A stretch of DNA of 64,000 nt from a virus: the IMG/VR virus record IMGVR_UViG_3300025585_000032, positions 1 to 64,000 of that record; one strand, given 5' to 3'. The position numbers were made by a program, and so were the translations under genes. Below the pieces are notes generated by a model. That model had not been told where the DNA came from and ran no database searches. It worked only from the letters and a program-made list of their open reading frames with translations. Positions 29,466-36,189 of the stretch are shown in pieces. Position 1 is the stretch's first letter. Every line of letters starts with the position of its first letter.

Positions 29466-29494
29466 TTGACCTGGCGCCAGATCCGCCCTATACT
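29466..29494 (+). promoter_or_regulatory. early promoter
   Basis: TTGACC, 17 bp, TATACT. Identical core to 30444. Confidence 0.82.
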
Positions 29495-29526
29495 GAGTAC
29501 ATAAGTTCGAAACAAGGAGAGCAGAG

Positions 29527-29778
29527 ATGCAGACGTTCCGTGTTGTGATAGACCTTGACAGCGAGTGGACTCTTGGCGAGTTCCTCAACCTGCTCTCTGA
29601 GCATGGCTCGCCGCGGATTGTGTGCTATGACGCGACTCCCGACGCTGGCGGCAGCCCGATGATGATCCTTGAATTCACGTCCTATGAGGATGCGCTGGGG
29701 TTCGCCCAGCTTTGGTTCGCCGAGGACGAGGCGCCATCGCGGATGTCGGCGGAGTACGTGGAGACGATTACGGTGTAA
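29527..29778 (+). CDS. small early protein, paralog of 25277
   Basis: 83 residues with the same MQTFRV start, ATPDAGGSPMMILEFTSYE core and EYVETITV end as the 25277 protein, and the same DNA flanks, including the following ccttgatctgacacgg element. A segmental duplication of gene plus promoter is likely. Confidence 0.7.
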   Translation: MQTFRVVIDLDSEWTLGEFLNLLSEHGSPRIVCYDATPDAGGSPMMILEFTSYEDALGFAQLWFAEDEAPSRMSAEYVETITV

Positions 29779-29807
29779 CCCCTTGATCTGACACGGCTTT
29801 TCCAGCC

Positions 29808-29837
29808 TTGACAGAGGCCTGATCGGGACCCTATACT
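29808..29837 (+). promoter_or_regulatory. early promoter
   Basis: TTGACA, 18 bp, TATACT, one base longer than most in this set. Confidence 0.78.
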
Positions 29838-29861
29838 GAGTACATGATCAAGGAGACAGAG

Positions 29862-30206
29862 ATGACCCAGACCTTCACTGCCCCGCACGACCTCGACCTC
29901 GCGCTGACGGCCTACGCCGATGCGCTGGAGCAGAAGCGCACCGCGGCGGCCAACATGGCCAGCTACCACGTGTCGGTCACCTTTGAGCCCGGGTCCAAGT
30001 ACCTGCGCGTGGTGATGGCTGATGGGTACAGGACCACGGGCACGCACCGGTCCGCCTACGCCTTCATCGTGGCGAAGGACATGGGCCAGTTCAAGGTGGG
30101 TGACATCCTGAAGGCGGCCTCCTGGAAGGCTCCGGCCAAGAACTTCGCCCGGGGCAATGTGTTCCGCCCGGAGACCTACGCGAAGCACAGCCCGTACGGG
30201 CTTTGA
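29862..30206 (+). CDS. conserved early protein, paralog of 16775
   Basis: 114 residues. VTFEPGSKYLRVVMADGYR, SAYAFIVAKDMGQFKVGDIL and KAPAKNFARGNV match the 16775 protein. There is a 7-residue insertion in the middle and strongly GC-biased third positions. Function unknown. Confidence 0.72.
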   Translation: MTQTFTAPHDLDLALTAYADALEQKRTAAANMASYHVSVTFEPGSKYLRVVMADGYRTTGTHRSAYAFIVAKDMGQFKVGDILKAASWKAPAKNFARGNVFRPETYAKHSPYGL

Positions 30207-30226
30207 TCCGAACCAAGGAGTCTATC

Positions 30227-30409
30227 ATGAACCAGCCGACCAAAGCCTTCCTCATCCAGCTCCGCGACCTCTGCCGCGCCCATGGCGTGGATTTCTCTGC
30301 TGACCTGAATGGCGTGTCCTTCACCAGCGCCGATGAAAGCCCGATCTACTGGGTCCACGCCGACGTGGAGAGCCTCGAGGACCTCGAGGCCCAGCTGGCG
30401 CAGGACTGA
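30227..30409 (+). CDS. small hypothetical protein
   Basis: 60 residues. A helical N-terminus (KAFLIQLRDLCRAHGVDFSA) is followed by strands and an acidic end. Resembles short phage proteins of unknown role. CAAGGAG precedes it. Confidence 0.6.
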   Translation: MNQPTKAFLIQLRDLCRAHGVDFSADLNGVSFTSADESPIYWVHADVESLEDLEAQLAQD

Positions 30410-30443
30410 TCTAAGCCATTGATCTGACACGGCTTTTCCAGCC

Positions 30444-30472
30444 TTGACCTGGCGCCAGATCCGCCCTATACT
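30444..30472 (+). promoter_or_regulatory. early promoter
   Basis: TTGACC, 17 bp, TATACT; the last of the dense early promoter series. Confidence 0.82.
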
Positions 30473-30502
30473 GAGTACATGATCAAGGAAAGGAAGACAG
30501 AG

Positions 30503-30583
30503 ATGAACCGGATCGTGATCGCCTGCCACCTGTTCAATACGGCCGTGGCTTTTACCTACCTCGCGACGTGGCTGTTCAAGTAA
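30503..30583 (+). CDS. tiny membrane protein
   Basis: 26 residues, essentially one transmembrane helix (MNRIVIACHLFNTAVAFTYL...). GGAAGACAG precedes it. Confidence 0.5.
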   Translation: MNRIVIACHLFNTAVAFTYLATWLFK

Positions 30584-30615
30584 GCAACCACCCCATCCCA
30601 ACCAAGGAGATCCCT

Positions 30616-31329
30616 ATGACCGTGACGTATCACGACCACTCCACCACCCCCTTCACCTACCGCACCGACGCCTTCAAGGGCGCGACCCTGGCTGTCTGGT
30701 CCGAGTGCATCCGCATCATGTCGGATGTGTGGGCGCACGAACAGCGCGCCCTGGTGTGGGATGAGGAAGCCGGCAAGTTCGGCACCCTCTCGCTGGACAA
30801 TTCCGAATTCTCCAGCAAGACCCAGCCCCAGCACGCCACCGTGGACGCGCCGGCCGAGCTGATCGCCCGCTACCGCGATTCCGTCATCGCCCGCAACCAC
30901 ACCCGCCTCCTCGAGGCCTTCAAGGCCAAGAAGGAAGAGGAGCGCATGGCCGTCCGCACCGGCGCCGTCGTCCTGGTCAAGCGTGGCCGCAAGGACATCG
31001 GCAAGGTGGGGAAGGTGGTCTTTATCAAGGACATGCCCTACTCCACCGGCTGGCGCTCCCACCTGGCGCCCAAGGCCTGCATCGCCCTCGATGGTCAGAA
31101 GACCACCGTCCAGGGCCGCTATGGCAAGACCTTCGACCGCTACACCAACACCATCTGGGTGTGGGTGAAGAACCTGGACCTGGCGAAGGTGCCGGCGCCC
31201 TATGAGGTCACCGACGAGGATCTGGCGCGCATCCGCCAGCAGGCTGAAGCCGAGGCTGACATGCAGCTGATCCGCTGGGGCATGAAGGAGGTGTCGTGGC
31301 GCAAGCCGGCGAGCTGGCAGGCAGCGTGA
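30616..31329 (+). CDS. conserved phage protein with KOW/SH3-like segment
   Basis: 237 residues. The middle (about 118-150) reads GAVVLVKRGRKDIGKVGKVV and continues as a KOW/SH3-like strand pattern, followed by a basic linker and a helical C-terminus. Such segments bind RNA or polymerase; the role here is unknown. CAAGGAG precedes the ATG. Last gene of the GC-rich early block. Confidence 0.65.
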   Translation: MTVTYHDHSTTPFTYRTDAFKGATLAVWSECIRIMSDVWAHEQRALVWDEEAGKFGTLSLDNSEFSSKTQPQHATVDAPAELIARYRDSVIARNHTRLLEAFKAKKEEERMAVRTGAVVLVKRGRKDIGKVGKVVFIKDMPYSTGWRSHLAPKACIALDGQKTTVQGRYGKTFDRYTNTIWVWVKNLDLAKVPAPYEVTDEDLARIRQQAEAEADMQLIRWGMKEVSWRKPASWQAA

Positions 31330-31335
31330 GGTGGC

Positions 31336-31382
31336 GCCCCGGTGGTGTAAAGCACAGAGCGAAGCGTGAACACCACCGGGGC
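31336..31382 (+). terminator. strong 13-bp hairpin ending early region
   Basis: gccccggtggtgt pairs perfectly with acaccaccggggc across a 21-base loop. No T-run follows at once. It separates the GC-rich early block from AT-rich DNA and probably terminates or protects transcripts. Confidence 0.65.
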
Positions 31383-31638
31383 TGTACAGACCTTTACATA
31401 AGGCGAAAACTATATGGGGTTTGGGAAGACACTCTTTTAGCGACCACACCGGTTCAGAGCGCGTCCCATTTTTTCGCTGTGGGGGTCTGCATATCTCTGC
31501 ACGATTCTGCACCCCCCGTCAGTTTCTGTGTTTTTTCCTCTAAGTTCTCCCCGTATTTCTCTGTGCGCCCTTATTGTTCTACATACCCCCCGTCAAATCT
31601 CTGTGGAATTCCGCTAAGTTCTACCCCGTACTTTGTTC
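31383..31638 (+). other. noncoding pyrimidine-rich region with direct repeats
   Basis: No supported gene over about 260 bases. Two imperfect direct repeats of about 50 bases (from 31511 and from 31585) share ccccccgtca, ctctgtg or ttctgtg, ctaagttct and ccccgta. The top strand is strongly C/T-rich. It could be a replication origin, a binding array, or a decayed repeat; the sequence alone does not decide. Confidence 0.4.
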
Positions 31639-31667
31639 TTGACTATGTGTTTTTGGAATGATACACT
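31639..31667 (+). promoter_or_regulatory. promoter with palindrome over -10
   Basis: TTGACT, 17 bp, TACACT. The -10 is embedded in ACACTAccTAGTGT (31663-31676), a perfect two-fold dyad placed like a repressor operator. It drives the repeat-gene array. Confidence 0.68.
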
Positions 31668-31700
31668 ACCTAGTGTAGGGTATGAACAATAGGTATTATC

Positions 31701-31892
31701 GTGGAAAACATTCATTCTGATATTCTGAGTCCTCTTCATAGTATTCTACATGCTCATATATGGATGAATGTAGGGTTCAGAGGGTTCAAATTTGATAGCA
31801 ACATGGATGTTTTGAATGGTGTTTCATCAATGATTCATCCTGTTAGCTGGAGCTGTGTTCAAGAGATATGGAAGCAGGATGTGAACTCATGA
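31701..31892 (+). CDS. first gene of repeat array, non-repetitive
   Basis: 63 residues from GTG. It ends KQDVNS, as does the array member at 32792, and is ATGA-coupled to the first repeat protein. The body (HSILHAHIWMNVGFRGFKF) is not repetitive. Function unknown. Confidence 0.55.
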   Translation: MENIHSDILSPLHSILHAHIWMNVGFRGFKFDSNMDVLNGVSSMIHPVSWSCVQEIWKQDVNS

Positions 31893-32020
31893 ATTCTGTC
31901 AAAGATCAAGTTTGGGATCGAGTTTGGGATCAAGCCAGAATTCAAGTCTGTGATCAAGCCGGGAATCCAGTCTGGATTGTCTGGATTCAAGTCTGGAATC
32001 AAGTCAGGTATAAGTCATGA
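31889..32020 (+). CDS. QV-xx repeat protein, array member 1
   Basis: 43 residues: MNSVKDQVWDRVWDQARIQV and further tetrads, ending VRYKS. ATGA overlaps at both ends. Confidence 0.6.
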   Translation: MNSVKDQVWDRVWDQARIQVCDQAGNPVWIVWIQVWNQVRYKS

Positions 32021-32199
32021 ATTCTGTCAAAGATCAAGTTTGGAATCAAGTTTGGGATCGAGTTTGGAATCAAGTTTGGGATCAAGTTTGGGATCAAGTC
32101 GGGATTCAAGTCTGTGATCAAGCCGGGAATCAAGTCTGGCTTCAAGTCTGGGATCAAGTCGGGAATCGAGCCCGGATTCAAATCAGGAATCAATCATGA
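32017..32199 (+). CDS. QV-xx repeat protein, array member 2
   Basis: 60 residues, the most regular member: MNSVKDQVWNQVWDRVWNQV continues in Q-V tetrads and ends IRNQS. Confidence 0.62.
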   Translation: MNSVKDQVWNQVWDRVWNQVWDQVWDQVGIQVCDQAGNQVWLQVWDQVGNRARIQIRNQS

Positions 32200-32378
32200 A
32201 TTCTGTCAAGAGTATGATTTGGGTTCAAACTCCACATCCAGTCATCTGGCATCAGCATCAAGCCTGGCTCCAAGTCTGGAATCAAGTCTGTGATCAATTC
32301 GGGAATCAAGTCTTCCTTCAAGTCGAGGATCATCAAGCCTGGAATCAAGTCTTGTATCAAATCAGGATTCAATCATGA
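32196..32378 (+). CDS. QV-xx repeat protein, array member 3
   Basis: 60 residues. It begins MNSVKSMIWVQTPHPVIWHQ, the same non-repeat head found in member 7, then tetrads (LQVWNQVCDQFGNQV) and the end IRIQS. A head from one member appears joined to a repeat tail. Confidence 0.6.
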   Translation: MNSVKSMIWVQTPHPVIWHQHQAWLQVWNQVCDQFGNQVFLQVEDHQAWNQVLYQIRIQS

Positions 32379-32497
32379 AGTCTGTCAAGTCTAAATTCTG
32401 GTATCAAGTTAGGGATCAAGTCGGGAATCAAGTCTCCAATCAAGTCTTGTCTCAAGTCTGGGGTCAAGTCTGGAATCAAGACGGAGATACGTTGTGA
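32375..32497 (+). CDS. QV-xx repeat protein, array member 4
   Basis: 40 residues: MKSVKSKFWYQVRDQVGNQV plus tetrads and the end DGDTL, shared with member 6. Its stop overlaps a GTG start. Confidence 0.58.
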   Translation: MKSVKSKFWYQVRDQVGNQVSNQVLSQVWGQVWNQDGDTL

Positions 32498-32664
32498 AGT
32501 CTGTCAAAGATCAAGTTCATGACCAAGTCTGGCGTCAAGTCAGGAATCAAGTCTGGGATCAAGTCAGGATTCAAGACGGACATCAAGTCTGGCATCAAGT
32601 CTTTGATCAAATCGAGAATCAAGTCATGAATCAAATCTGGGCTCAAGTCTGGTATCAATCATGA
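32494..32664 (+). CDS. QV-xx repeat protein, array member 5
   Basis: 56 residues from GTG (GTGA overlap). MKSVKDQVHDQVWRQVRNQV then tetrads to VWYQS. Confidence 0.58.
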   Translation: MKSVKDQVHDQVWRQVRNQVWDQVRIQDGHQVWHQVFDQIENQVMNQIWAQVWYQS

Positions 32665-32795
32665 AACATGTTGATCGAGAAGTCTGGTTTCAAGTCTGGC
32701 TTCAAGTCAGGAATCAAGTCGAGGATCAAGTCTTGGATCAAGTCGAGAATCAAATCTGGAATCAAGTTCGGGATCAAGTCGGAGATACGTTATGA
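32661..32795 (+). CDS. QV-xx repeat protein, array member 6
   Basis: 44 residues: MKHVDREVWFQVWLQVRNQV, then EDQV/LDQV/ENQI tetrads, ending VGDTL. Confidence 0.58.
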   Translation: MKHVDREVWFQVWLQVRNQVEDQVLDQVENQIWNQVRDQVGDTL

Positions 32796-32956
32796 ATTCT
32801 GTCAAGAGTATGATTTGGGTTCAAACTCCAACTCTAGTCATCTGGCGTCAAGTGTCGCATCCCTTCTGGGATAGAATCAGGAGTGAAATCTATATGCCTG
32901 TTTGGAGGGAGCCGAATAATGTTTTGATTGCTCTGAAGCAGGATGTGAACTCATGA
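32792..32956 (+). CDS. array member 7, mostly non-repetitive
   Basis: 54 residues. The head MNSVKSMIWVQTPTLVIWRQ is close to member 3. The C-terminal half (EIYMPVWREPNNVLIALKQD) resembles member 8 and the end of the gene at 31701. Confidence 0.58.
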   Translation: MNSVKSMIWVQTPTLVIWRQVSHPFWDRIRSEIYMPVWREPNNVLIALKQDVNS

Positions 32957-33129
32957 ATTCTGTCAACGATCCGGTCTGGAATCGAGCATCTAGTTCAGCT
33001 CCACCCGTCAGCCATCAAGTCACGCCTCGTGTCTCTGGTCCGGTCTGGAATGAAGTGTATATTCCTGTTTTGGAAACACTCAACATTGTTTTGACTGCTC
33101 TGAAGCAGGATATTACAAGTGGTTCATGA
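32953..33129 (+). CDS. array member 8, mostly non-repetitive
   Basis: 58 residues. MNSVNDPVWNRASSSAPPVS, then VWNEVYIPVLETLNIVLTAL with KQDI, parallel to member 7. It ends the array. Confidence 0.55.
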   Translation: MNSVNDPVWNRASSSAPPVSHQVTPRVSGPVWNEVYIPVLETLNIVLTALKQDITSGS

Positions 33130-33220
33130 ATGGTTTGTAATGGATTCTGGTGATGGTACGCTGCGTTATAGATAGGTATAGGGGATGTTCCCCTTACATG
33201 TCTCTCAATGGAGAATACAC

Positions 33221-33394
33221 ATGAGAACACTCGCATTTGCTATTGCTACGATTTTTGCTCTGAATACTGGTGTTGCTTTGGCTGCTGATCCACCAAAGGC
33301 TCCTGCTGCGAAGACTGACGCTGCCAACAAGAAGAAGGCACCAAAGAAGAATGCTGATGCAAAGAAGACACCAGCGCCAGCTGCCAAGAAGTAA
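33221..33394 (+). CDS. secreted Lys/Ala/Pro-rich peptide
   Basis: 57 residues. A signal peptide (MRTLAFAIATIFALNTGVALA) is followed by a mature part almost wholly K, A, P, D and N. It should be exported to the periplasm, where a basic disordered peptide could bind the wall or membrane. ATGGAG is upstream; a terminator follows. Confidence 0.68.
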   Translation: MRTLAFAIATIFALNTGVALAADPPKAPAAKTDAANKKKAPKKNADAKKTPAPAAKK

Positions 33395-33408
33395 CATGTG
33401 AGATTGTG

Positions 33409-33442
33409 GGGGGCTCTACAGTCGTGGAGCCTCCTTTTTTTT
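33409..33442 (+). terminator. intrinsic terminator
   Basis: gggggctcta pairs with tggagcctcc (two G-U pairs) around cagtcg, followed by eight T. Confidence 0.88.
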
Positions 33443-33455
33443 ATTGGAGGAAGGA

Positions 33456-33851
33456 ATGATAGAGTGCTTGATCTTGGGTGATTCCATTGCTGTTGGCATA
33501 CAGCAGCATCGCATTGAATGTGCGTCATATGCACATGTCGGATGGACATCGGAGAAATGGAATCGTACATACCTGAACAAGGATTTGTCTGCACAAGTCG
33601 TTGTCATATCCCTTGGCTCCAATGATTGGTCCGATAAGGTTACCAAGTATGAACTGATGCGTCTCCGCGAGAAGGTTCGTGCCGATCTCGTGTTTTGGAT
33701 ATTGCCCGCGATAAAGCCCGAGATACGAAACGTGGTGCGTGAGGTCGCTGACATGCGTGGTGACTTGGTCGTGCCAATTACAGATATATCCAAGGATGGT
33801 GTTCATCCGACGCCAGCTGGATACAAGGAACTTGCAAGAAAGGTAAAATGA
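33456..33851 (+). CDS. SGNH/GDSL-type hydrolase
   Basis: 131 residues. GDSIAVG (Ser nucleophile, about residue 9), SLGSNDW (block III, about 53-59) and DGVHPTPAGY (block V, catalytic Asp and His, about 116-125) are all present. The domain is small, and no signal peptide is seen, so it acts in the cytoplasm or, if released at lysis, on envelope or sugar esters. GGAGGAAGGA precedes the ATG; an upstream TTG is not needed. Confidence 0.82.
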   Translation: MIECLILGDSIAVGIQQHRIECASYAHVGWTSEKWNRTYLNKDLSAQVVVISLGSNDWSDKVTKYELMRLREKVRADLVFWILPAIKPEIRNVVREVADMRGDLVVPITDISKDGVHPTPAGYKELARKVK

Positions 33852-33852
33852 A

Positions 33853-34569
33853 ATGAAGCTGCATGAATTGAAAATGGACAAGGAGACATGCGACAAGTTG
33901 ATTGCATGTGCGATCTCCATGGAATCTGCCGAGGAGACGCGAGGTGATCGTGATGGTACACCTGCGTTTGTCAGTCGCACAAAAGAGGTGATGCCAGGTC
34001 TACATAAACATCCAATTGGACCTAATGGAACTCTATCATCCATTAGTCGCACAAAAGGTGGAATCAAGGAGTCAGCTGCGATCAAGGATCGCAGCATGTT
34101 TGCTGATGACCGAGAATACCTGATTCTGAAGCACTATGAAAATCATCAGGAATCTGGATACACGAATTATACGTCGGCTGAGATTGATGCTTTGGTTCCA
34201 CAGGAAATTCTGGATCATTTCAAGTTGCGTCGTGAGGATTGTCGCATTGACGTAAAGCGTTCTTCTCCGGGAAAAATACACATTCCACACAAGGACTATT
34301 ACATCAACTACAAGTACAATCTCGTGGACAACAATGGAAATCTCGAATACGTTCCAAAGGATTCCATGAATGGCATTGATGTCATACGAATCTGGATTAC
34401 ATTGACGGAACCGCGCTTTGGTCATGTATTGATCGTTGAGGACACTCCATTCTACCATTTGGAGCAGGGTTCAATCGTGACATGGGATACGCATGAACTG
34501 CACACGGCTGCAAATCTTGGATATGAGGATAGGTTCATCATGACGATTACGGGAAGCATTTGTGCGTAA
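33853..34569 (+). CDS. 2OG-Fe(II) oxygenase-like protein
   Basis: 238 residues. The C-terminal half is a double-stranded beta-helix: HIPHKDYY gives the HxD pair (about residues 137-144), DTHELHTAANLG the distal His, and DRFIMTITG the Arg for 2-oxoglutarate. This arrangement resembles aspartyl/asparaginyl-hydroxylase-type enzymes common in marine T4-like phages. The N-terminal 90 residues are unassigned. Substrate unknown. Confidence 0.68.
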   Translation: MKLHELKMDKETCDKLIACAISMESAEETRGDRDGTPAFVSRTKEVMPGLHKHPIGPNGTLSSISRTKGGIKESAAIKDRSMFADDREYLILKHYENHQESGYTNYTSAEIDALVPQEILDHFKLRREDCRIDVKRSSPGKIHIPHKDYYINYKYNLVDNNGNLEYVPKDSMNGIDVIRIWITLTEPRFGHVLIVEDTPFYHLEQGSIVTWDTHELHTAANLGYEDRFIMTITGSICA

Positions 34570-34570
34570 G

Positions 34571-34774
34571 ATGGAAACACCCTGCGTCAAGGTTTGCGTG
34601 ATTGACGAGAAGACGACGCATTGCATTGGATGTGGGCGCACTCGCCGCGAGATTGCCGAGTGGACATGCTTGACAAAGAACGAGCGGTTGTCTATAATGG
34701 CAGAATGCTTGGTTCGCATTGAGAGGATGACGAAACGTGGAAAACTGGATTCGGGAAAAAGTAGACGCGACTGA
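34571..34774 (+). CDS. DUF1289-family Cys-rich protein
   Basis: 67 residues. PCVKVCVIDEKTTHCIGCGR followed by TRREIAEW matches DUF1289 (C-x3-C...C-x2-C), a likely metal or Fe-S binding knuckle. The 3' part contains a promoter on the same strand (34670). The ATG at 34571 follows the upstream stop by one base. Confidence 0.78.
   Translation: METPCVKVCVIDEKTTHCIGCGRTRREIAEWTCLTKNERLSIMAECLVRIERMTKRGKLDSGKSRRD
34670..34698 (+). promoter_or_regulatory. internal promoter
   Basis: TTGACA, 17 bp, TATAAT: consensus -35 and -10 inside the DUF1289 coding region, driving the gene at 34737. Confidence 0.75.
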
Positions 34775-35132
34775 CATGGAGACGAAGATTGCTCTGGTCG
34801 CATGGGTCATGAAGCATATCGTGGATCATGCGAAAGATGGCGGTTCTTTTCGATATCTGATCTACACTCGTCTTGGACTGGATACGTCTGCGTATGTTCC
34901 ACTGTGTGCTGATGGCATGACGATTTCCAATGAGTTTGATCTAAATCTGAAGGATGATCTGGTCGCAGCATTGAAGGCGAAGGATTATCGCAAGATGAAG
35001 GATATCCTTGGATTGTGCGATCAGTTGGATTGTTGGAATCATGCATCTGTCTGGACACCTCAGGTTGATGGTGTTTCCGCGCTGTGTTTCATGCATTCTG
35101 GAAAAGACTTGTGCGGTAATAAAGACGCTTGA
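34737..35132 (+). CDS. hypothetical protein (GTG start)
   Basis: 131 residues, alpha/beta, two Cys-containing segments at the end (CDQLDCWNHASVW, LCFMHSGKDLCG). Begins at GTG with AGAGGA upstream and overlaps the DUF1289 gene by 38 bases. Unknown. Confidence 0.6.
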   Translation: MENWIREKVDATDMETKIALVAWVMKHIVDHAKDGGSFRYLIYTRLGLDTSAYVPLCADGMTISNEFDLNLKDDLVAALKAKDYRKMKDILGLCDQLDCWNHASVWTPQVDGVSALCFMHSGKDLCGNKDA

Positions 35133-35157
35133 CATTTCCAATAGTTTGGTGCATAAT
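35129..35157 (+). promoter_or_regulatory. early promoter, leaderless type
   Basis: TTGACA, 17 bp, CATAAT. The ATGATG of the next gene begins seven bases past the -10. Confidence 0.75.
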
Positions 35158-35163
35158 GACAGC

Positions 35164-35361
35164 ATGATGTACACGATACACTTCACCAATCTGGAAAGCG
35201 CGGACGCTGAGTTCGCGCATTTTCATGATGTTCTGGATCATCTTCGCACACACAACTTTACTGCTACTGTAAAGCGCGATGGGCGAGTTATCGCGACATG
35301 GTCTCCGTCTAATGGACTGGACATGTCTTTTCCTACCATGGAGAGTTTTGAAAATGTCTAG
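35164..35361 (+). CDS. small hypothetical protein
   Basis: 65 residues (MMYTIHFTNLESADAEFAHF...), alpha/beta. Predicted to be translated from a leaderless mRNA. Overlaps the next gene by eight bases. Confidence 0.62.
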   Translation: MMYTIHFTNLESADAEFAHFHDVLDHLRTHNFTATVKRDGRVIATWSPSNGLDMSFPTMESFENV

Positions 35362-35590
35362 TAGGTCCTACGATATTGATCCTGTGCTTGAGGAGTTTCC
35401 TGGGCGCTGTGGTTTCCAAATCTTCCTCTTTGAGGGAGATGATTGCGTGTGGGAAGATTTCTTCGCGACGAAGGAAGACGCTGTGGATTTTGGCGAGGAC
35501 TTCCTTGAGGGTTGGTTCCGCGATGGCTTTCCGACCTCGCATGTCAAGTGGCATCAGGAGAGGGAGACGCGAATTCCATACGATGCATAA
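35354..35590 (+). CDS. small acidic protein
   Basis: 78 residues, acidic and aromatic (EGDDCVWEDFFATKEDAVDF). Start at 35354, where the upstream gene ends. Its stop lies inside the late box for the following gene. Function unknown. Confidence 0.6.
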   Translation: MSSRSYDIDPVLEEFPGRCGFQIFLFEGDDCVWEDFFATKEDAVDFGEDFLEGWFRDGFPTSHVKWHQERETRIPYDA

Positions 35591-35593
35591 ATA
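35586..35593 (+). promoter_or_regulatory. candidate late promoter CATAAATA
   Basis: The box ends five bases before the ATG at 35599. If used as in T4, transcription would begin at the start codon. Confidence 0.45.
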
Positions 35594-35598
35594 TTCGT

Positions 35599-36189
35599 AT
35601 GGATACATTCAAAAGATTTCTAGAAGAGCGTTTCGTCAATTTGTTGCATGATGATCCTCGCAAGCATCAATATGCTGATGAGGTTCATGGTATGCTGCAG
35701 AAGGCTTATGAGAAGATCGGAGGCATTCATGGCTCTGGCTTCCGCGACAAGCACGACATGATCAAGAACATTCCGATGTGGAAGCTGAAGAAGAAGGGTG
35801 GCAAGATCGTCTCTGCTGTCTTCTACAAGGACAAGGATGGGCGCAAGTCCGTTGCTACTGCTTCCGATGGTTCGGAAGAAGGTAAAAAGGGTGTTGCTGA
35901 GATCTTTCGTGATGATCTGAAGCGTGGTCGTGCATATGGCGAGAGATCTTCCGCTGCTCTATCATTCACCAAGAGAGTAGTTGGTGCAGATGAGTTGGGC
36001 AAGCATGTTGTTCCATATCATCATGTACACAAGCATTTGTCTCCAGGTGAGGAGATTCGTCGCCCACCAGAGAATGATCCTGAGTTACAAAGACATCCAG
36101 AATATAGAGATCATTTTTATCAGAGAAAGATTGGTGATGCGTGGCACACCAAGTTGATGATTGGCAAGCCAGGGATGAAGTTGAAATGA
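35599..36189 (+). CDS. putative internal or head-targeted phage protein
   Basis: 196 residues. The N-terminus MDTFKRFLEE resembles the capsid-targeting leader of T4 internal head proteins (MKTxxxFIxE pattern), and a late box sits just upstream. The middle contains KIVSAVFYKDKDGRKSVATA and an acidic DGSEEGKKG loop, seen in other T4-like phage proteins of unknown function. The ending GDAWHTKLMIGKPGMKLK is basic. Packaging into heads is an inference. Confidence 0.58.
   Translation: MDTFKRFLEERFVNLLHDDPRKHQYADEVHGMLQKAYEKIGGIHGSGFRDKHDMIKNIPMWKLKKKGGKIVSAVFYKDKDGRKSVATASDGSEEGKKGVAEIFRDDLKRGRAYGERSSAALSFTKRVVGADELGKHVVPYHHVHKHLSPGEEIRRPPENDPELQRHPEYRDHFYQRKIGDAWHTKLMIGKPGMKLK

Larger units (their letters stand above)
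31889..33129 (+). repeat. array of eight ATGA/GTGA-linked tetrapeptide-repeat genes
   Basis: Eight consecutive short genes, mostly starting with atgaattctgtcaa or atgaagtctgtcaa and joined by four-base overlaps. The DNA is built on a degenerate 12-base unit (atcaagtctggg/a). End modules (GDTL, NQS, LKQDVNS) recur in different members, which points to repeated internal recombination. Confidence 0.8.

Noticed and set aside
16681-30472. Regularly recurring near-identical blocks resembling a CRISPR array
   Set aside because: The recurring units are promoters separated by full genes of variable length, not short uniform spacers, and no cas genes are present.
30556-31512. 318-codon minus-strand frame
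   Set aside because: Antisense to the well-supported gene at 30616 and extending through the hairpin and noncoding DNA; no start signals.
31296-31661. 121-codon plus-strand frame
   Set aside because: It runs through the 13-bp hairpin and the pyrimidine-rich repeats, has no ribosome site and a low-complexity translation.
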